Source: Saccharofermentans sp. (GTDB lineage Bacteria; Bacillota; Clostridia; Saccharofermentanales; Saccharofermentanaceae). Taken from it: a stretch of DNA of 64,000 nt. Made by a program: the position numbers and the translations under genes. This document shows, piece by piece, positions 36,546-44,839 of this stretch; the first letter of the stretch is position 1, and every line of letters begins with the position of its first letter. Location of the stretch: positions 183,865 through 247,864 of the forward strand of contig JAKSRC010000001.1 of assembly GCA_024403855.1 (NCBI GenBank). Reading direction: 5' to 3'. The notes beneath the pieces were generated by a model. It saw nothing but the letters and a program-made list of their open reading frames with translations. It did no database searches and was not told where the DNA came from.

Positions 36546-37580
36546 ATGTATTTTATTACTAAGATGGCTATCGGCCTTGTTTTAGGCTTTGCCATTACAA
36601 TGGTTCTTCTCAAATTCCTTCCCGGCGAGAGAATCTTAATGGGACACGATCGCGGACGTAAATTTGCACAGGGTTCTGCTGCTAATATCGGCAAACCTAC
36701 TGGCGTAGGCTTTTATTTCATGCTGGTATTCCTGGTCGTATCATCCGCACTTTGCTTTGTTTATAACCCTGTAACATCAGATAAGGGCTTTTTCGAGAGC
36801 GGTAATGTCGTATCCGGCTTAGGATTCGGCCTTCTTGCTACACTTGCAGCTATGGTAACAGGCTGGCTCGATGACAGATCCAAGGATGCCTGGAACGAAT
36901 ATATAAAAGGCGCTTTGGACTTTATCGTCTCCCTCATCGGTGGATTTATCTGCGTTCATTTCTTCGGAACACGAATCTTCATTGCTATCACAGGAACTTA
37001 TATCGACCTTAACCCTATCGTTTTCTATGTTCTGGCTGTAATTCTTTTCGTTGTTTCAATCAACGCAACCAACGCAACAGACGGAATCGACGGACTTTCC
37101 GGTACGCTTTCAATCCTCGCTGTATTAACAACATTCCTTATGGGATTCATGTCACTTTCCTTCTTCGATCTGAACCCTGTTCTTCTTGTTGTCGTATTTG
37201 TTCCTACACTTATTGCTTATCTCATTTTCAACTTCAACCCGTCGAAAATGCTCATGGGTGACGCAGGTTCAAGAGGTCTGGGCTTCTTTATCGCTTTCTT
37301 CCTCATCTACTGCAGAATCCCGCTTTTGTACTTCATTGTAGGTCTCCCCTTCCTTTGCGACGGTGGTATCTCAATTGTTAAGATCACTGTAGGAAGACTT
37401 ACAAAGAAGAAGATCATCCTCTTCAAGAACATCACAACCCCTTTGCATGACGAGCTTCGTAAGAACAGAATGTTCAGCGTTAAAAAAGTCTGGGTTACAC
37501 TTGTACTTGCAGCTGCTGCAATCGACTTCCTTTATGTACTCGTAGCAAGTCTTTTGAGAGCATTTGGAGTTGTAGGCTGA
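36546..37580 (+). CDS. mraY: Phospho-N-acetylmuramoyl-pentapeptide-transferase
   Basis: A 344-residue polytopic membrane enzyme that makes lipid I by moving phospho-MurNAc-pentapeptide to undecaprenyl phosphate. Hallmarks are GWLDDRSKD (Asp pair), NATNATDGIDGLSGT, and LMGDAGSRGLGFF. About ten membrane spans are visible. RBS AAGG lies 9 bases upstream. It stands alone, without mur or fts neighbours, divergent from argS; other Clostridia usually keep it in the dcw cluster, so a second mraY-like copy elsewhere is possible. Confidence 0.92.
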   Translation: MYFITKMAIGLVLGFAITMVLLKFLPGERILMGHDRGRKFAQGSAANIGKPTGVGFYFMLVFLVVSSALCFVYNPVTSDKGFFESGNVVSGLGFGLLATLAAMVTGWLDDRSKDAWNEYIKGALDFIVSLIGGFICVHFFGTRIFIAITGTYIDLNPIVFYVLAVILFVVSINATNATDGIDGLSGTLSILAVLTTFLMGFMSLSFFDLNPVLLVVVFVPTLIAYLIFNFNPSKMLMGDAGSRGLGFFIAFFLIYCRIPLLYFIVGLPFLCDGGISIVKITVGRLTKKKIILFKNITTPLHDELRKNRMFSVKKVWVTLVLAAAAIDFLYVLVASLLRAFGVVG

Positions 37581-37607
37581 GAATCCCTGTCTGTTGGCAC
37601 AAAAACA

Positions 37608-37643
37608 TTTTGTATGAGCTAAACTGTAATTGGCGTTTGCCAT
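37608..37643 (-). pseudogene. N-terminal scar of an IS200/IS605 TnpA transposase
   Basis: From an ATG at 37643 with AAGGTGA upstream, the frame reads MANANYSLAHTK, the typical opening of IS200/IS605 Y1 transposases. It then loses similarity exactly where a WxCKYHIVF-like sequence is expected and runs into the end of mraY. The HUH motif and catalytic Tyr are absent. The leader hairpin of such elements is preserved just upstream. Confidence 0.65.
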
Positions 37644-37647
37644 TTCG

Positions 37648-37743
37648 TCACCTTTCCTTTCTATAATCTCGGCTTGAACACCTCGATTATAGGGAAAGGT
37701 GATTTTTTTGTATAACATTCGTCGCACACCCGCATAGCGGGTG
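37648..37743. mobile_element. Probable IS200/IS605 left-end remnant with two hairpins; may now terminate mraY
   Basis: TCACCTTTCC and CTATAATC pair with GATTATAG and GGAAAGGTGA across 37648-37702. On the minus strand one arm holds the transposase ribosome binding site, the known RNA arrangement of IS200 tnpA. On the plus strand it is followed by seven Ts (37703-37709), a usable terminator for mraY. A second hairpin CACCCGC-ATA-GCGGGTG (37727-37743) resembles an element-end hairpin. The remaining 100 bases to the next gene hold nothing I recognise. Confidence 0.55.
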
Positions 37744-37842
37744 CTTTATTGTTTCGCACGCTTCGAACCTCGCGTGTTCAACGGAGTCACGTCTCCAAGA
37801 ATCAAAAAGGACTGTCTTCGTGTATTTATTTTGTGTTGACAA

Positions 37843-38433
37843 TTAAAACAGAAGTGCAATCGTCATCCCTATAAGCGGTATGCCTATGAGCAAAATTACG
37901 CATGCTCCGAATCGATTCTTCTTCATAAGTACTATGGATAACAAGCCACCGATTATCAACCAGCCTAAAGCTATAACGGCCCCCTTGATTATGCTCTGCT
38001 GAACATACTGTTTTTTCATTTTAGCTGAACGTTTTTCAGCTTCGGACACCAAGTTACTGATAAGATTCTGTTCTTCAAAATCAGCAACATCTGTAATGAA
38101 TGTATGTTCTAATTCAGCTACCCAATTATCAACACTGCCAAGTTCTCCTGAATTTGTAGCATCTGCATCTAAAGGGGTTTCATTCTCATCCCACCTGAAC
38201 AGAACATCGCTACCGGACATTGATAATGGAACTATCTTTGTTCCTGCGTGAATTATATATGTTTCCTCTCCATTATTAACACTAATGTCCTTGGTTACAG
38301 TCAACAAGGTTCCTTGAGGAATAACTATATCCGCCGCAACTATATCAGCTTTGCGTTTACCTTCGAAGATAAATCCAGCCAGTATCGCCAGGATCTCTAT
38401 TGCCAAAATACAAACTACAACAAAACGTTTCAA
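37843..38433 (-). CDS. Membrane protein of unknown function
   Basis: 196 residues from a TTG at 38433, chosen because GGGAGG lies 8 bases upstream; the frame opens five codons earlier at a TTG inside that site. One N-terminal span (VVVCILAIEILAILAGFIF) precedes an extracytoplasmic domain of about 110 residues and two C-terminal spans (about 145-196). No family is recognised. It forms a pair with the 104-residue membrane gene 50 bases upstream; the pair lies between two transposase scars, which suggests acquisition by transfer. Confidence 0.7.
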   Translation of the reverse strand: MKRFVVVCILAIEILAILAGFIFEGKRKADIVAADIVIPQGTLLTVTKDISVNNGEETYIIHAGTKIVPLSMSGSDVLFRWDENETPLDADATNSGELGSVDNWVAELEHTFITDVADFEEQNLISNLVSEAEKRSAKMKKQYVQQSIIKGAVIALGWLIIGGLLSIVLMKKNRFGACVILLIGIPLIGMTIALLF

Positions 38434-38483
38434 GCGTATTCCTCCCAAAACATCAAAAAGGTAGACTTTCCCATCAAGTTTGA

Positions 38484-38798
38484 CTACATTTCAACATTAT
38501 GTTGTAAGACCCTTTTTTCACCATAGACATTGTTAAAGACCTCTTTTCCAAAAAAGGAAACTACAGTACCTTTACTGACATACTCTTCTACATTGTATCC
38601 GTACTCTTCCGTTCGTCCATCGATTATTCGAATATCATAAAAAGAAGATCCAAAAAAGAAACTTTTAAAACCATTGGTTGAGCCGTCCAGCAACCCATAA
38701 TGCTTTGGTAACAGCAAGATTAGAGAAATAACAATAATTACCAGCAAGCATATAATAAAGGGTTTTCTGGTATTTCTGCTTTTAGAATTTCTACCCAA
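38484..38798 (-). CDS. Small membrane-anchored protein of unknown function
   Basis: 104 residues starting at TTG 38798 with AAGGAG 9 bases upstream. A basic start (GRNSKSRNTRKP) and one membrane span (FIICLLVIIVISLILLLP) are followed by about 65 extracytoplasmic residues rich in Phe, Gly and Tyr. No family is recognised. It is upstream of the 196-residue membrane gene and probably in the same operon. Confidence 0.65.
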   Translation of the reverse strand: MGRNSKSRNTRKPFIICLLVIIVISLILLLPKHYGLLDGSTNGFKSFFFGSSFYDIRIIDGRTEEYGYNVEEYVSKGTVVSFFGKEVFNNVYGEKRVLQHNVEM

Positions 38799-38873
38799 GA
38801 TAGAATTCTCCTTAAACCAGTTATTTTAAACAAATTTATAATGTTAAAATGGTACTATTCATAAAGAAATGAT

Positions 38874-39002
38874 TCAAGCCAACCAAAAGTGTCTATTGTC
38901 GAATTTATATTTCAGATTTGCATGATTATCAAATAACATCAGATTACTCTTTCCCTTCAGATATCCCATAAACTGTGCTACTGAATACTTAGGTTTGTGA
39001 AT
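38874..39002 (-). pseudogene. C-terminal-region scar of an IS200/IS605 TnpA transposase
   Basis: The minus frame reads 42 residues including VAQFMGYLKGKSNLMLFD and ANLKYKFDNRHFW, a stretch highly typical of IS200/IS605 Y1 transposases, and then stops at TGA (38874). Upstream the frame is closed by TAA, and there is no HUH motif or catalytic Tyr. It fills most of the gap between comF and the 104-residue gene. Because it lies upstream of the N-terminal scar at 37608-37643, the two are not one simply interrupted copy. Confidence 0.85.
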
Positions 39003-39014
39003 TTACAGTTGTCG

Positions 39015-39824
39015 CTAAAACGGCTCTGCATTCTTAGTCTTTCTATTTCCCGCAAACGCAATGCACAATACTTTTGCAGCGCCAGCTTTGTATAGCGCTT
39101 TGGCTGCTTCATGAAGTGTCGCACCGGTAGTCGCTACATCATCAACCACAACTATTCTAAGTCCGGATAAATCCCACGAATCGTTAACGGCAAATGCGTC
39201 TGACACGTTTTGGGCTCTGATAGTTATATCTCTGATCTCTGACTGCCTTTTTGTATTCTTGGTCCTGATCAGACAGTCTTTTGCAAGCGGTATATCATTC
39301 ATTCGGGCAATCGGATACGATATTTCTTCAGCCTGATTAAAGCCTCTTTCAATTAATCTTGTCTCCGATAACGGTATCGGAACTATGAGATCTGCTTTTA
39401 TCATTTCATTGCGAAAACATGTTCCTAATATTCCTCCGAAAAGCCTTGCCAGTTCGATATCTTTGCCAAACTTAATCCTTGGAACCGCTCGTTCAACTAT
39501 CCCTTTGTAAGTAAAAGGCATAAACAAGACTAATCCCGGACACGGGTCATTTTCGATAGGATCTGAAAGACATAGAAACCATCGCGAGTCTTCTTCATTT
39601 ATTGATAACTTCGATAAGCACTTACCACAAAGATGAAGTTCATTTACTGTTCCGTAAAGTGCTTCGTAAAGCTGACTATACGTTCCGAACCGTTCATTGG
39701 TATCAGCAACATCACCACAAATTGTGCATTTGAAAGGAAGGATAAGATCAACAGCCCCCTTAAATGCTTCTCTTATCTCACTTGCGATTATCTGATTCGT
39801 TGGATTAAATATTGCCCTTCTCAC
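39015..39824 (-). CDS. comF: ComF-family phosphoribosyltransferase-like protein
   Basis: A 269-residue protein with an N-terminal four-cysteine zinc finger (CTICGDV ... LCGKCLSKL), the conserved DLIVPIPLSETRLIERGFNQAE and the PRPP-binding loop IVVVDDVATTGATLHEA near residue 222. ComF is needed for natural transformation in several bacteria, acting with the DNA uptake helicase or PriA. The start overlaps recD2 by 4 bases. With comEA and the Tad locus it is the third possible DNA-uptake component in the window. Confidence 0.92.
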   Translation of the reverse strand: MRRAIFNPTNQIIASEIREAFKGAVDLILPFKCTICGDVADTNERFGTYSQLYEALYGTVNELHLCGKCLSKLSINEEDSRWFLCLSDPIENDPCPGLVLFMPFTYKGIVERAVPRIKFGKDIELARLFGGILGTCFRNEMIKADLIVPIPLSETRLIERGFNQAEEISYPIARMNDIPLAKDCLIRTKNTKRQSEIRDITIRAQNVSDAFAVNDSWDLSGLRIVVVDDVATTGATLHEAAKALYKAGAAKVLCIAFAGNRKTKNAEPF

Positions 39825-42169
39825 TGCTTATTTCTGCGGAAATCCACAGTCTTAAGGAGGTCACTTAAACAAGTCTGCCTCATATCACCTTTGGGAGCTT
39901 TCAGGAACTTTTTAAGCGTTCCTTCAAGTTCTACGATGGTGACATTCATCTTGCCTCTGGTAACAGCCGTATAAAGCAAACTGCGCTTATACAAAAGAGC
40001 ATTCATCTTGCCTAGTGCAATTATTACCCTGTCAAATTCACAACCCTGTGATTTATGGACTGTGACAGCATAAGCAAGGTCAATATTCTCAAGTAGTTTG
40101 CCCTTATATTCTGCTGATTTACCTTCATCGAAAGTTATAGTGACACTTCCTTTCAAAGGATCGATATCACTAACAACTCCGAGTTCACCATTGAATATAC
40201 CCTGCAATATCTCACCCGTAACAGGATCTATCCACTCGGTGGAATAGTCGTTTTTATTCTGCATTACTCTGTCACCGACATGAAGAGTAAGGCTCTGACC
40301 ACGCTTAATCTCTTTAAGGTCGTCATCACTTACTTCCAAAGCCTGTATCAGCTTATTAAGTTGTACCGTTCCAAGCAAAACGTTCTCATTCTTTGTAGGA
40401 GTAAGGCATATGAGATCTTCATCCTTATGCTCAATTACAAGCCTTGCGATAGTCTCCTGTGCTTCCTCTTCAGTCTTGCAACTTATCAATTCAAAATCAG
40501 AGCCAGAATTGTTAGGCTCATTTCCTTCAAGAATAAGATTGGCATTAGCTGCTATCGTTCCATCGTCAGCTTGCCTGTGAAGTGCATCAAGCTTGATTTT
40601 TGGAATAGACTCACATGACAGAAGATCCCTTAATACTTCGCCGGAACCTACCGAAGGAAGCTGGTCAGGGTCTCCTACCAGAATTATCGATGTACCCTTA
40701 TCAACTGCATCAAGAAGATGTCTGAACAACATTGTATCTACCATAGACATCTCATCGATAACTATTACTCTGCAAACAATAGGATTGTCTTTGCCATGCA
40801 CGAAAAGAAGGCTGTTATACTGCCCTGCTCTATCATCAGGAAGAAGATCCTCATCATCTGTATCAAGAGTTCTTTTGACACCTAAAAGTCTATGAATTGT
40901 GGATGCTTCCGTGCCGCTCGCTTCGGAAAGCTTCTTAGCTGCTCTTCCTGTGGGAGCTGCAAATACTGTACTGATCTTGTTCCTTCTGAAATATTCGCCA
41001 AGAACGCCCATTATCGTCGTCTTACCGGTACCAGGTCCACCAGTAATTACACTTATCGGACTATACATGCAAAGATAAAGCGCATCTAATTGTGACTTAT
41101 CCGGAATGATTCCCAGATCCGAAGCTACTTCCTTTAAAATTCTGTCACTTTCATCCCTTGCAGGGGGCACTACTTTTGTCTTAAGCATCTCATTGATGCG
41201 TCTTTCAATTGCGAGCTCAGAAGCGAAATAGCTCATAGTAGCAAATCGCGCCTGTGGATCTTCAACATCACACACTGCACACTTACCGGAGTCATATTTA
41301 TATACGGCGATTCTCTTATCTTTTATCGCGCAATCAGCCGCGTCTCTGAAGACTTCGGAAAACTGTTCAGAAGTAATCTTGGTATCGCGTAAGTTAGCAT
41401 ATTCCAGTGCTCTCTTCCTGACTTCCTGAGGCATAAGTGCTGTGGATTTTGTTTCTTCATGAAGATACATACAAGACTGGTAAAGAGCAGCTGCAATTCG
41501 TTCCTTGGCATTAATAGCCATACCCTCACCCAAAGCAATTCTATCGAGGAGTTCAAAGCCTGCGATACCATGACCCATAAGAGAATATGGAGTCTTTCTG
41601 ATATCTTCACAATCAAGCCTGTCACTTCTTTTCAAAAGCTTGATCTGAGCCTGCGAAAAGCCCATAAGCCTTGCTTCTAATCCCTGAACAAAGAATTCGT
41701 AATCCTGGGTGATCTGATCGCAAATAGCCATAGCTCTGGAAGTTGTAAGGCCGCTTACTGAATTAGCTGCAAGTTCAGGTGTCTCAGTTAAAACTTTAAG
41801 AATCTCTTTGCCAAAATTAGACGCTAAAGCTTCAGCAGTAGTCTTACCCAAACCTGAGATATTATCAGCAAGGAAAGATGCAATTAACAGAGAATCCCCT
41901 GCTTCTTCATCTACCACAATACTCTTTAATGTAATCTGAGGTCTGTTATTCCACTCGGTGACTTTACCGGAAATAATGTAAGAGCCACCTTCAACGATAT
42001 CAACTTTGGATTTGCCGGCAACAGTGAATCTGCCATCACAAAGAAAAGACACAAAACCATTGGCTTTCCTGGGACAGAAAACCTTAATACAGGTAACCTT
42101 TGCATCTTCAACTTCACTGCCGATATCATCTACCGACAAAGTAAGCTTGTCTTCTTTGGAATCTTTCAT
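39821..42169 (-). CDS. recD2: ATP-dependent DNA helicase RecD2
   Basis: 782 residues from the ATG at 42169 (AAAGG close upstream); the frame is open for 32 more codons without a plausible start signal. The N-terminal OB-like and helix-hairpin-helix regions (ISGLGKTTAEALASNFG) are typical of RecD2/YrrC. The superfamily 1B core has Walker A ITGGPGTGKTT near 378, IVIDEMSMVDTML, VGDPDQLPSVGSGEVLRDL and YAVTVHKSQGCEFDRVI. It is a 5'-3' helicase in DNA repair outside RecBCD. It is translationally coupled to comF. Confidence 0.95.
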   Translation of the reverse strand: MKDSKEDKLTLSVDDIGSEVEDAKVTCIKVFCPRKANGFVSFLCDGRFTVAGKSKVDIVEGGSYIISGKVTEWNNRPQITLKSIVVDEEAGDSLLIASFLADNISGLGKTTAEALASNFGKEILKVLTETPELAANSVSGLTTSRAMAICDQITQDYEFFVQGLEARLMGFSQAQIKLLKRSDRLDCEDIRKTPYSLMGHGIAGFELLDRIALGEGMAINAKERIAAALYQSCMYLHEETKSTALMPQEVRKRALEYANLRDTKITSEQFSEVFRDAADCAIKDKRIAVYKYDSGKCAVCDVEDPQARFATMSYFASELAIERRINEMLKTKVVPPARDESDRILKEVASDLGIIPDKSQLDALYLCMYSPISVITGGPGTGKTTIMGVLGEYFRRNKISTVFAAPTGRAAKKLSEASGTEASTIHRLLGVKRTLDTDDEDLLPDDRAGQYNSLLFVHGKDNPIVCRVIVIDEMSMVDTMLFRHLLDAVDKGTSIILVGDPDQLPSVGSGEVLRDLLSCESIPKIKLDALHRQADDGTIAANANLILEGNEPNNSGSDFELISCKTEEEAQETIARLVIEHKDEDLICLTPTKNENVLLGTVQLNKLIQALEVSDDDLKEIKRGQSLTLHVGDRVMQNKNDYSTEWIDPVTGEILQGIFNGELGVVSDIDPLKGSVTITFDEGKSAEYKGKLLENIDLAYAVTVHKSQGCEFDRVIIALGKMNALLYKRSLLYTAVTRGKMNVTIVELEGTLKKFLKAPKGDMRQTCLSDLLKTVDFRRNKQ

Positions 42170-42233
42170 CTTGCCTTTACTTCTATTCTCAATTTGTAAA
42201 AATGCTAACAATAAACATCTGACAAAACAATAA

Positions 42234-42263
42234 GCCCGGCCAAAATTGAGACTTTGGTCGGGC
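42234..42263 (-). terminator. Terminator of metK
   Basis: Arms GCCCGGCCAAA and TTTGGTCGGGC (one G-T pair) with an 8-base loop, followed on the minus strand by TTATTGTTTTG. It lies 26 bases after the metK stop. Confidence 0.85.
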
Positions 42264-42288
42264 ATTTGATACTATTGTTGTCCTCTTA

Positions 42289-43479
42289 TCAGATTCCGGA
42301 GAGTTCCTTAATCTGCTCTGCCTTGTCTGTCTTTTCCCAAGGGAGATCGATATCTGTTCTTCCGAAGTGACCATAGCTTGCTGTCTTAGCATAAATAGGT
42401 CTTCTCAAATCAAGATCTCTGATGATTGCTGCAGGTCTTAAGTCGAAGATCTTATTAACAATCTCTGTAATCTTCTCGTCAGCAATCTTGCCTGTGCCGA
42501 ATGTATCTACCATTACAGATACCGGCTTAGCAACACCGATAGCGTAAGCAACCTGAACTTCGCACTCAGTAGCGATACCGGATGCTACGATATTCTTTGC
42601 AATATAACGCATCATGTAGCATGCAGAACGGTCAACCTTCGTAGGATCCTTACCGGAGAAAGCTCCGCCACCGTGACGGGCAAATCCACCGTATGTATCA
42701 ACGATGATCTTTCTTCCTGTAAGACCGGAGTCACCCTGAGGGCCACCTACTACGAATCTTCCTGTAGGATTGATGAAGATCTTTGTGTTCTCATCCATAA
42801 GATCCGAAGGAATAATAGGATTGATTACATTCTCTTTGATGTAAGCTTCAAGCTCTTCAAGAGAGATATCTTCGCTGTGCTGAGTAGAAATAACTACAGC
42901 ATCAATTCTCTTAACCTTGTCATTCTCGTACTCAACAGTAACCTGTGACTTACCGTCAGGTCTTAAGAAATCAGCACCAGCCTTACGAACCTCTGTAAGA
43001 CGCATTGTAAGCTTATGAGCAAGAGCTACCGGCATAGGCATAAGCTCAGGTGTATCGTTGTTTGCATAACCAAACATCATGCCCTGGTCACCTGCACCTG
43101 TATCAAGTTCCTTTGTACCGCCGTGACGTGCTTCGTATGACTCATTAACACCCATTGCGATATCAGGAGACTGACCATCGATTGTAGTGAAAACTGCGCA
43201 GGAGTTGCCATCAAATCCCATATCACTGGATGTATAACCGATCTCGCAAACCTTCTTTCTAACGATAGAAGGAATATCTACGTTAGCAGTTGTTGTGATC
43301 TCTCCCATAACAAGAACCATACCTGTTGTTGTGCATGTCTCACAAGCAACACGAGCCTTGCTATCCTGCTCCAAGATTGCATCAAGAACTGCATCTGAGA
43401 TCTGATCGCAAATCTTATCGGGATGTCCCTCTGTTACTGATTCTGATGTGAAGAGCCAGTTACCTTTTTTATTTCTCAT
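42289..43479 (-). CDS. metK: S-adenosylmethionine synthetase
   Basis: 396 residues from the ATG at 43479, chosen by AAAGGAAG upstream; the frame reads further back only through the riboswitch terminator. Signatures: [20 protein letters not shown], the hexapeptide GAGDQG in [14 protein letters not shown], and [16 protein letters not shown]. It makes SAM from methionine and ATP. Expression is evidently controlled by the SAM-I riboswitch directly upstream, giving feedback by its own product. Confidence 0.98.
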   Translation of the reverse strand: MRNKKGNWLFTSESVTEGHPDKICDQISDAVLDAILEQDSKARVACETCTTTGMVLVMGEITTTANVDIPSIVRKKVCEIGYTSSDMGFDGNSCAVFTTIDGQSPDIAMGVNESYEARHGGTKELDTGAGDQGMMFGYANNDTPELMPMPVALAHKLTMRLTEVRKAGADFLRPDGKSQVTVEYENDKVKRIDAVVISTQHSEDISLEELEAYIKENVINPIIPSDLMDENTKIFINPTGRFVVGGPQGDSGLTGRKIIVDTYGGFARHGGGAFSGKDPTKVDRSACYMMRYIAKNIVASGIATECEVQVAYAIGVAKPVSVMVDTFGTGKIADEKITEIVNKIFDLRPAAIIRDLDLRRPIYAKTASYGHFGRTDIDLPWEKTDKAEQIKELSGI

Positions 43480-43512
43480 CTTTTCTTCCTTTCCGTTCAA
43501 TGCGCAGTAAAG

Positions 43513-43540
43513 AAAAAACCTTCCCCCGAAAGGAGAAGGC
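43513..43540 (-). terminator. Riboswitch expression-platform terminator
   Basis: On the minus strand GGCCTTCTCC pairs with GGGGGAAGGTT across a short loop, followed by a T-run (A-run at 43513-43518 on plus). It should form when SAM is bound, stopping transcription before metK. Confidence 0.85.
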
Positions 43541-43560
43541 CGACGTTTTATATAAACGAT

Positions 43561-43658
43561 CCTCATCTTTCAGGTTTCCCTGCCGGAATTGGCACCGCTG
43601 CTTTCCGCGGTTGCCGGACTCTTATAACGGGCCGGTCCCTCGAGTCACTCTTGATAAG
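43561..43658 (-). promoter_or_regulatory. SAM-I (S-box) riboswitch aptamer
   Basis: Read on the minus strand it has the SAM-I conserved blocks in order: CTTATCAAGAG, GAGGGACCGGCCC, CCGGCAACC, AGCGGTGCCAATTCCGGC and GAAAGATGAGG, the first and last forming P1. The terminator follows within 25 bases and metK within 85. Confidence 0.95.
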
Positions 43659-43684
43659 CAATGAACTGTAAATGTTACGGAAAG

Positions 43685-43713
43685 ATTTTACTTATCCTTC
43701 GTATCTTTGTCAA
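43685..43713 (-). promoter_or_regulatory. Promoter of the SAM-I riboswitch/metK transcript
   Basis: Consensus -35 TTGACA (43713-43708), 17-base spacer, -10 TAAAAT (43690-43685). The start would fall about 20 bases before the aptamer. Confidence 0.8.
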
Positions 43714-43780
43714 TTATCGATGCAAGATTATTGAAGCAAAGGCAAATATTTCCTGATTATTTTCCTCATAATGCCGATTT

Positions 43781-43807
43781 GTTAATAATATTAATTAATT
43801 TATTAAC
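43781..43807. repeat. AT-only inverted repeat between metK and the Tad operon
   Basis: Perfect 8-base arms GTTAATAA and TTATTAAC with an 11-base centre TATTAATTAAT. It lies about 80 bases upstream of the Tad -10 region and may be an operator. Confidence 0.45.
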
Positions 43808-43837
43808 TTCTCGAAAAGCTGTTTCCACGCTTTTTCC

Positions 43838-43893
43838 TTGTCGTACTTTGTCGTAATTTGTCGCTTTTATCAGGGCAATTCCCACCTTACAAT
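43838..43893 (+). promoter_or_regulatory. Tad operon promoter region with three 10-bp-phased TTGTCG repeats
   Basis: TTGTCG occurs at 43838, 43848 and 43858, exactly one helical turn apart. A -10-like TACAAT is at 43888-43893 with no good -35, so an activator binding the repeats is plausible. Confidence 0.5.
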
Positions 43894-43930
43894 CCATCCT
43901 ACGAACCAAACTTCAAAGGAGGATAACGAT

Positions 43931-44839
43931 ATGGCATTCACGATAAAAATCTACGATAAGGATAAGTATATTTACCAGCTTCTTAAAAGAAGACTTAGCA
44001 ACTTCTTTCCTGATGCCTACATCGTTAATCCTTACTTCGACAGTTTGGAAGATGACGATCGATTTAGCGACTACACAAAAGTCTTATACAATCCGAAAGC
44101 CATCTCTGACGAAGACATTAATCTACATGCAGCCTCACCCATAAGACTAACGGAAGACGGTGGACTCATTGATTGTGCCCGTTTTGTTCCTATGCTTAGG
44201 AATAATTCATTTGCAACCCCCTTTTTATCTCCTGTAACGGGTACAGTCACCGCCGTCCTTCCGTTCGTCTACTCAAACGAAAGAGACAGATTCATATTAG
44301 ACCTGGAGAAAGAACTATCTGGGGCTGATTTTAATGTCAGACTGGATTTTACCAGCAAAATCAGAGCCCTGTGGAGACAATCAGCCGGCTCTAATATGAC
44401 ATCTCTTCTCGAGGCATGTAAATCCAAGAAATTTGCTCCGGAAGACATTCTTAAATACTGCAATATGGATGACTCAGGCTTTCTAACTCCCGGCAGCACA
44501 ACAAACAACGATGATGTGTACGACATGGGACTAACCAGATCAGTCACGCTTATGCATCACGCTACAAATCTGGTTCATAGGAACAATAAGTTGATTAACG
44601 TGCTTGCCGTTGTCGAGGGTTTTAGAAGCGTTGACCTTCCTGACCTTCTAAGTGGTTGCGATATGGTCACCATACTTCTGCCCGCCAGAAATGCCGGTGA
44701 AGACATTGGAGCTCAGGATCTTATTACCCTTCTTAAGAAAACACTGGGTCAGGAAAGAGTTTCTGTCCGTTATATAAATGAAGCTTCGCTTGAATCATCA
44801 TTTGACGACATCTTAAATCAAAGGAGACAAGTCGTATGA
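43931..44839 (+). CDS. TadZ/CpaE-like protein, lacking a visible Walker A motif
   Basis: 302 residues from the ATG at 43931, chosen by AAAGGAGG 8 bases upstream. It occupies the place of TadZ/CpaE, first in the Tad operon and overlapping the tadA start (ATGA). The N-terminus (FTIKIYDKDKYIYQLLKRRL) looks like an atypical receiver-type fold. The C-terminal half (INVLAVVEGFRSVDLPDLL, CDMVTILLPARNAG) resembles the later part of a MinD/ParA fold. I see no KGGxGK motif, so ATP binding is doubtful. A pilus-localising role is inferred from context only. Confidence 0.6.
   Translation: MAFTIKIYDKDKYIYQLLKRRLSNFFPDAYIVNPYFDSLEDDDRFSDYTKVLYNPKAISDEDINLHAASPIRLTEDGGLIDCARFVPMLRNNSFATPFLSPVTGTVTAVLPFVYSNERDRFILDLEKELSGADFNVRLDFTSKIRALWRQSAGSNMTSLLEACKSKKFAPEDILKYCNMDDSGFLTPGSTTNNDDVYDMGLTRSVTLMHHATNLVHRNNKLINVLAVVEGFRSVDLPDLLSGCDMVTILLPARNAGEDIGAQDLITLLKKTLGQERVSVRYINEASLESSFDDILNQRRQVV

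Noticed and set aside
36546..37580. Assignment of the mraY-like gene as a WecA/TagO-type transferase
   Set aside because: The motif set and 344-residue length fit MraY better, although the isolated location leaves some doubt.
37371..37727. A 118-residue minus-strand frame over the end of mraY
   Set aside because: Only its start (MANANYSLAHTK) is meaningful, as a transposase scar; the rest is antisense to mraY.
37755..37800. TTCGAACCTCG and nearby GC-rich sequence considered as a tRNA remnant
   Set aside because: It does not fold as a tRNA on either strand; an insertion-element end is more likely.
43480..43566. N-terminal extension of MetK to an upstream start
   Set aside because: The extension is the riboswitch terminator read as codons; the real start at 43479 has a ribosome binding site.
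43838..43930. N-terminal extension of the TadZ-like protein
   Set aside because: It would translate the TTGTCG promoter region; AAAGGAGG precedes the ATG at 43931.
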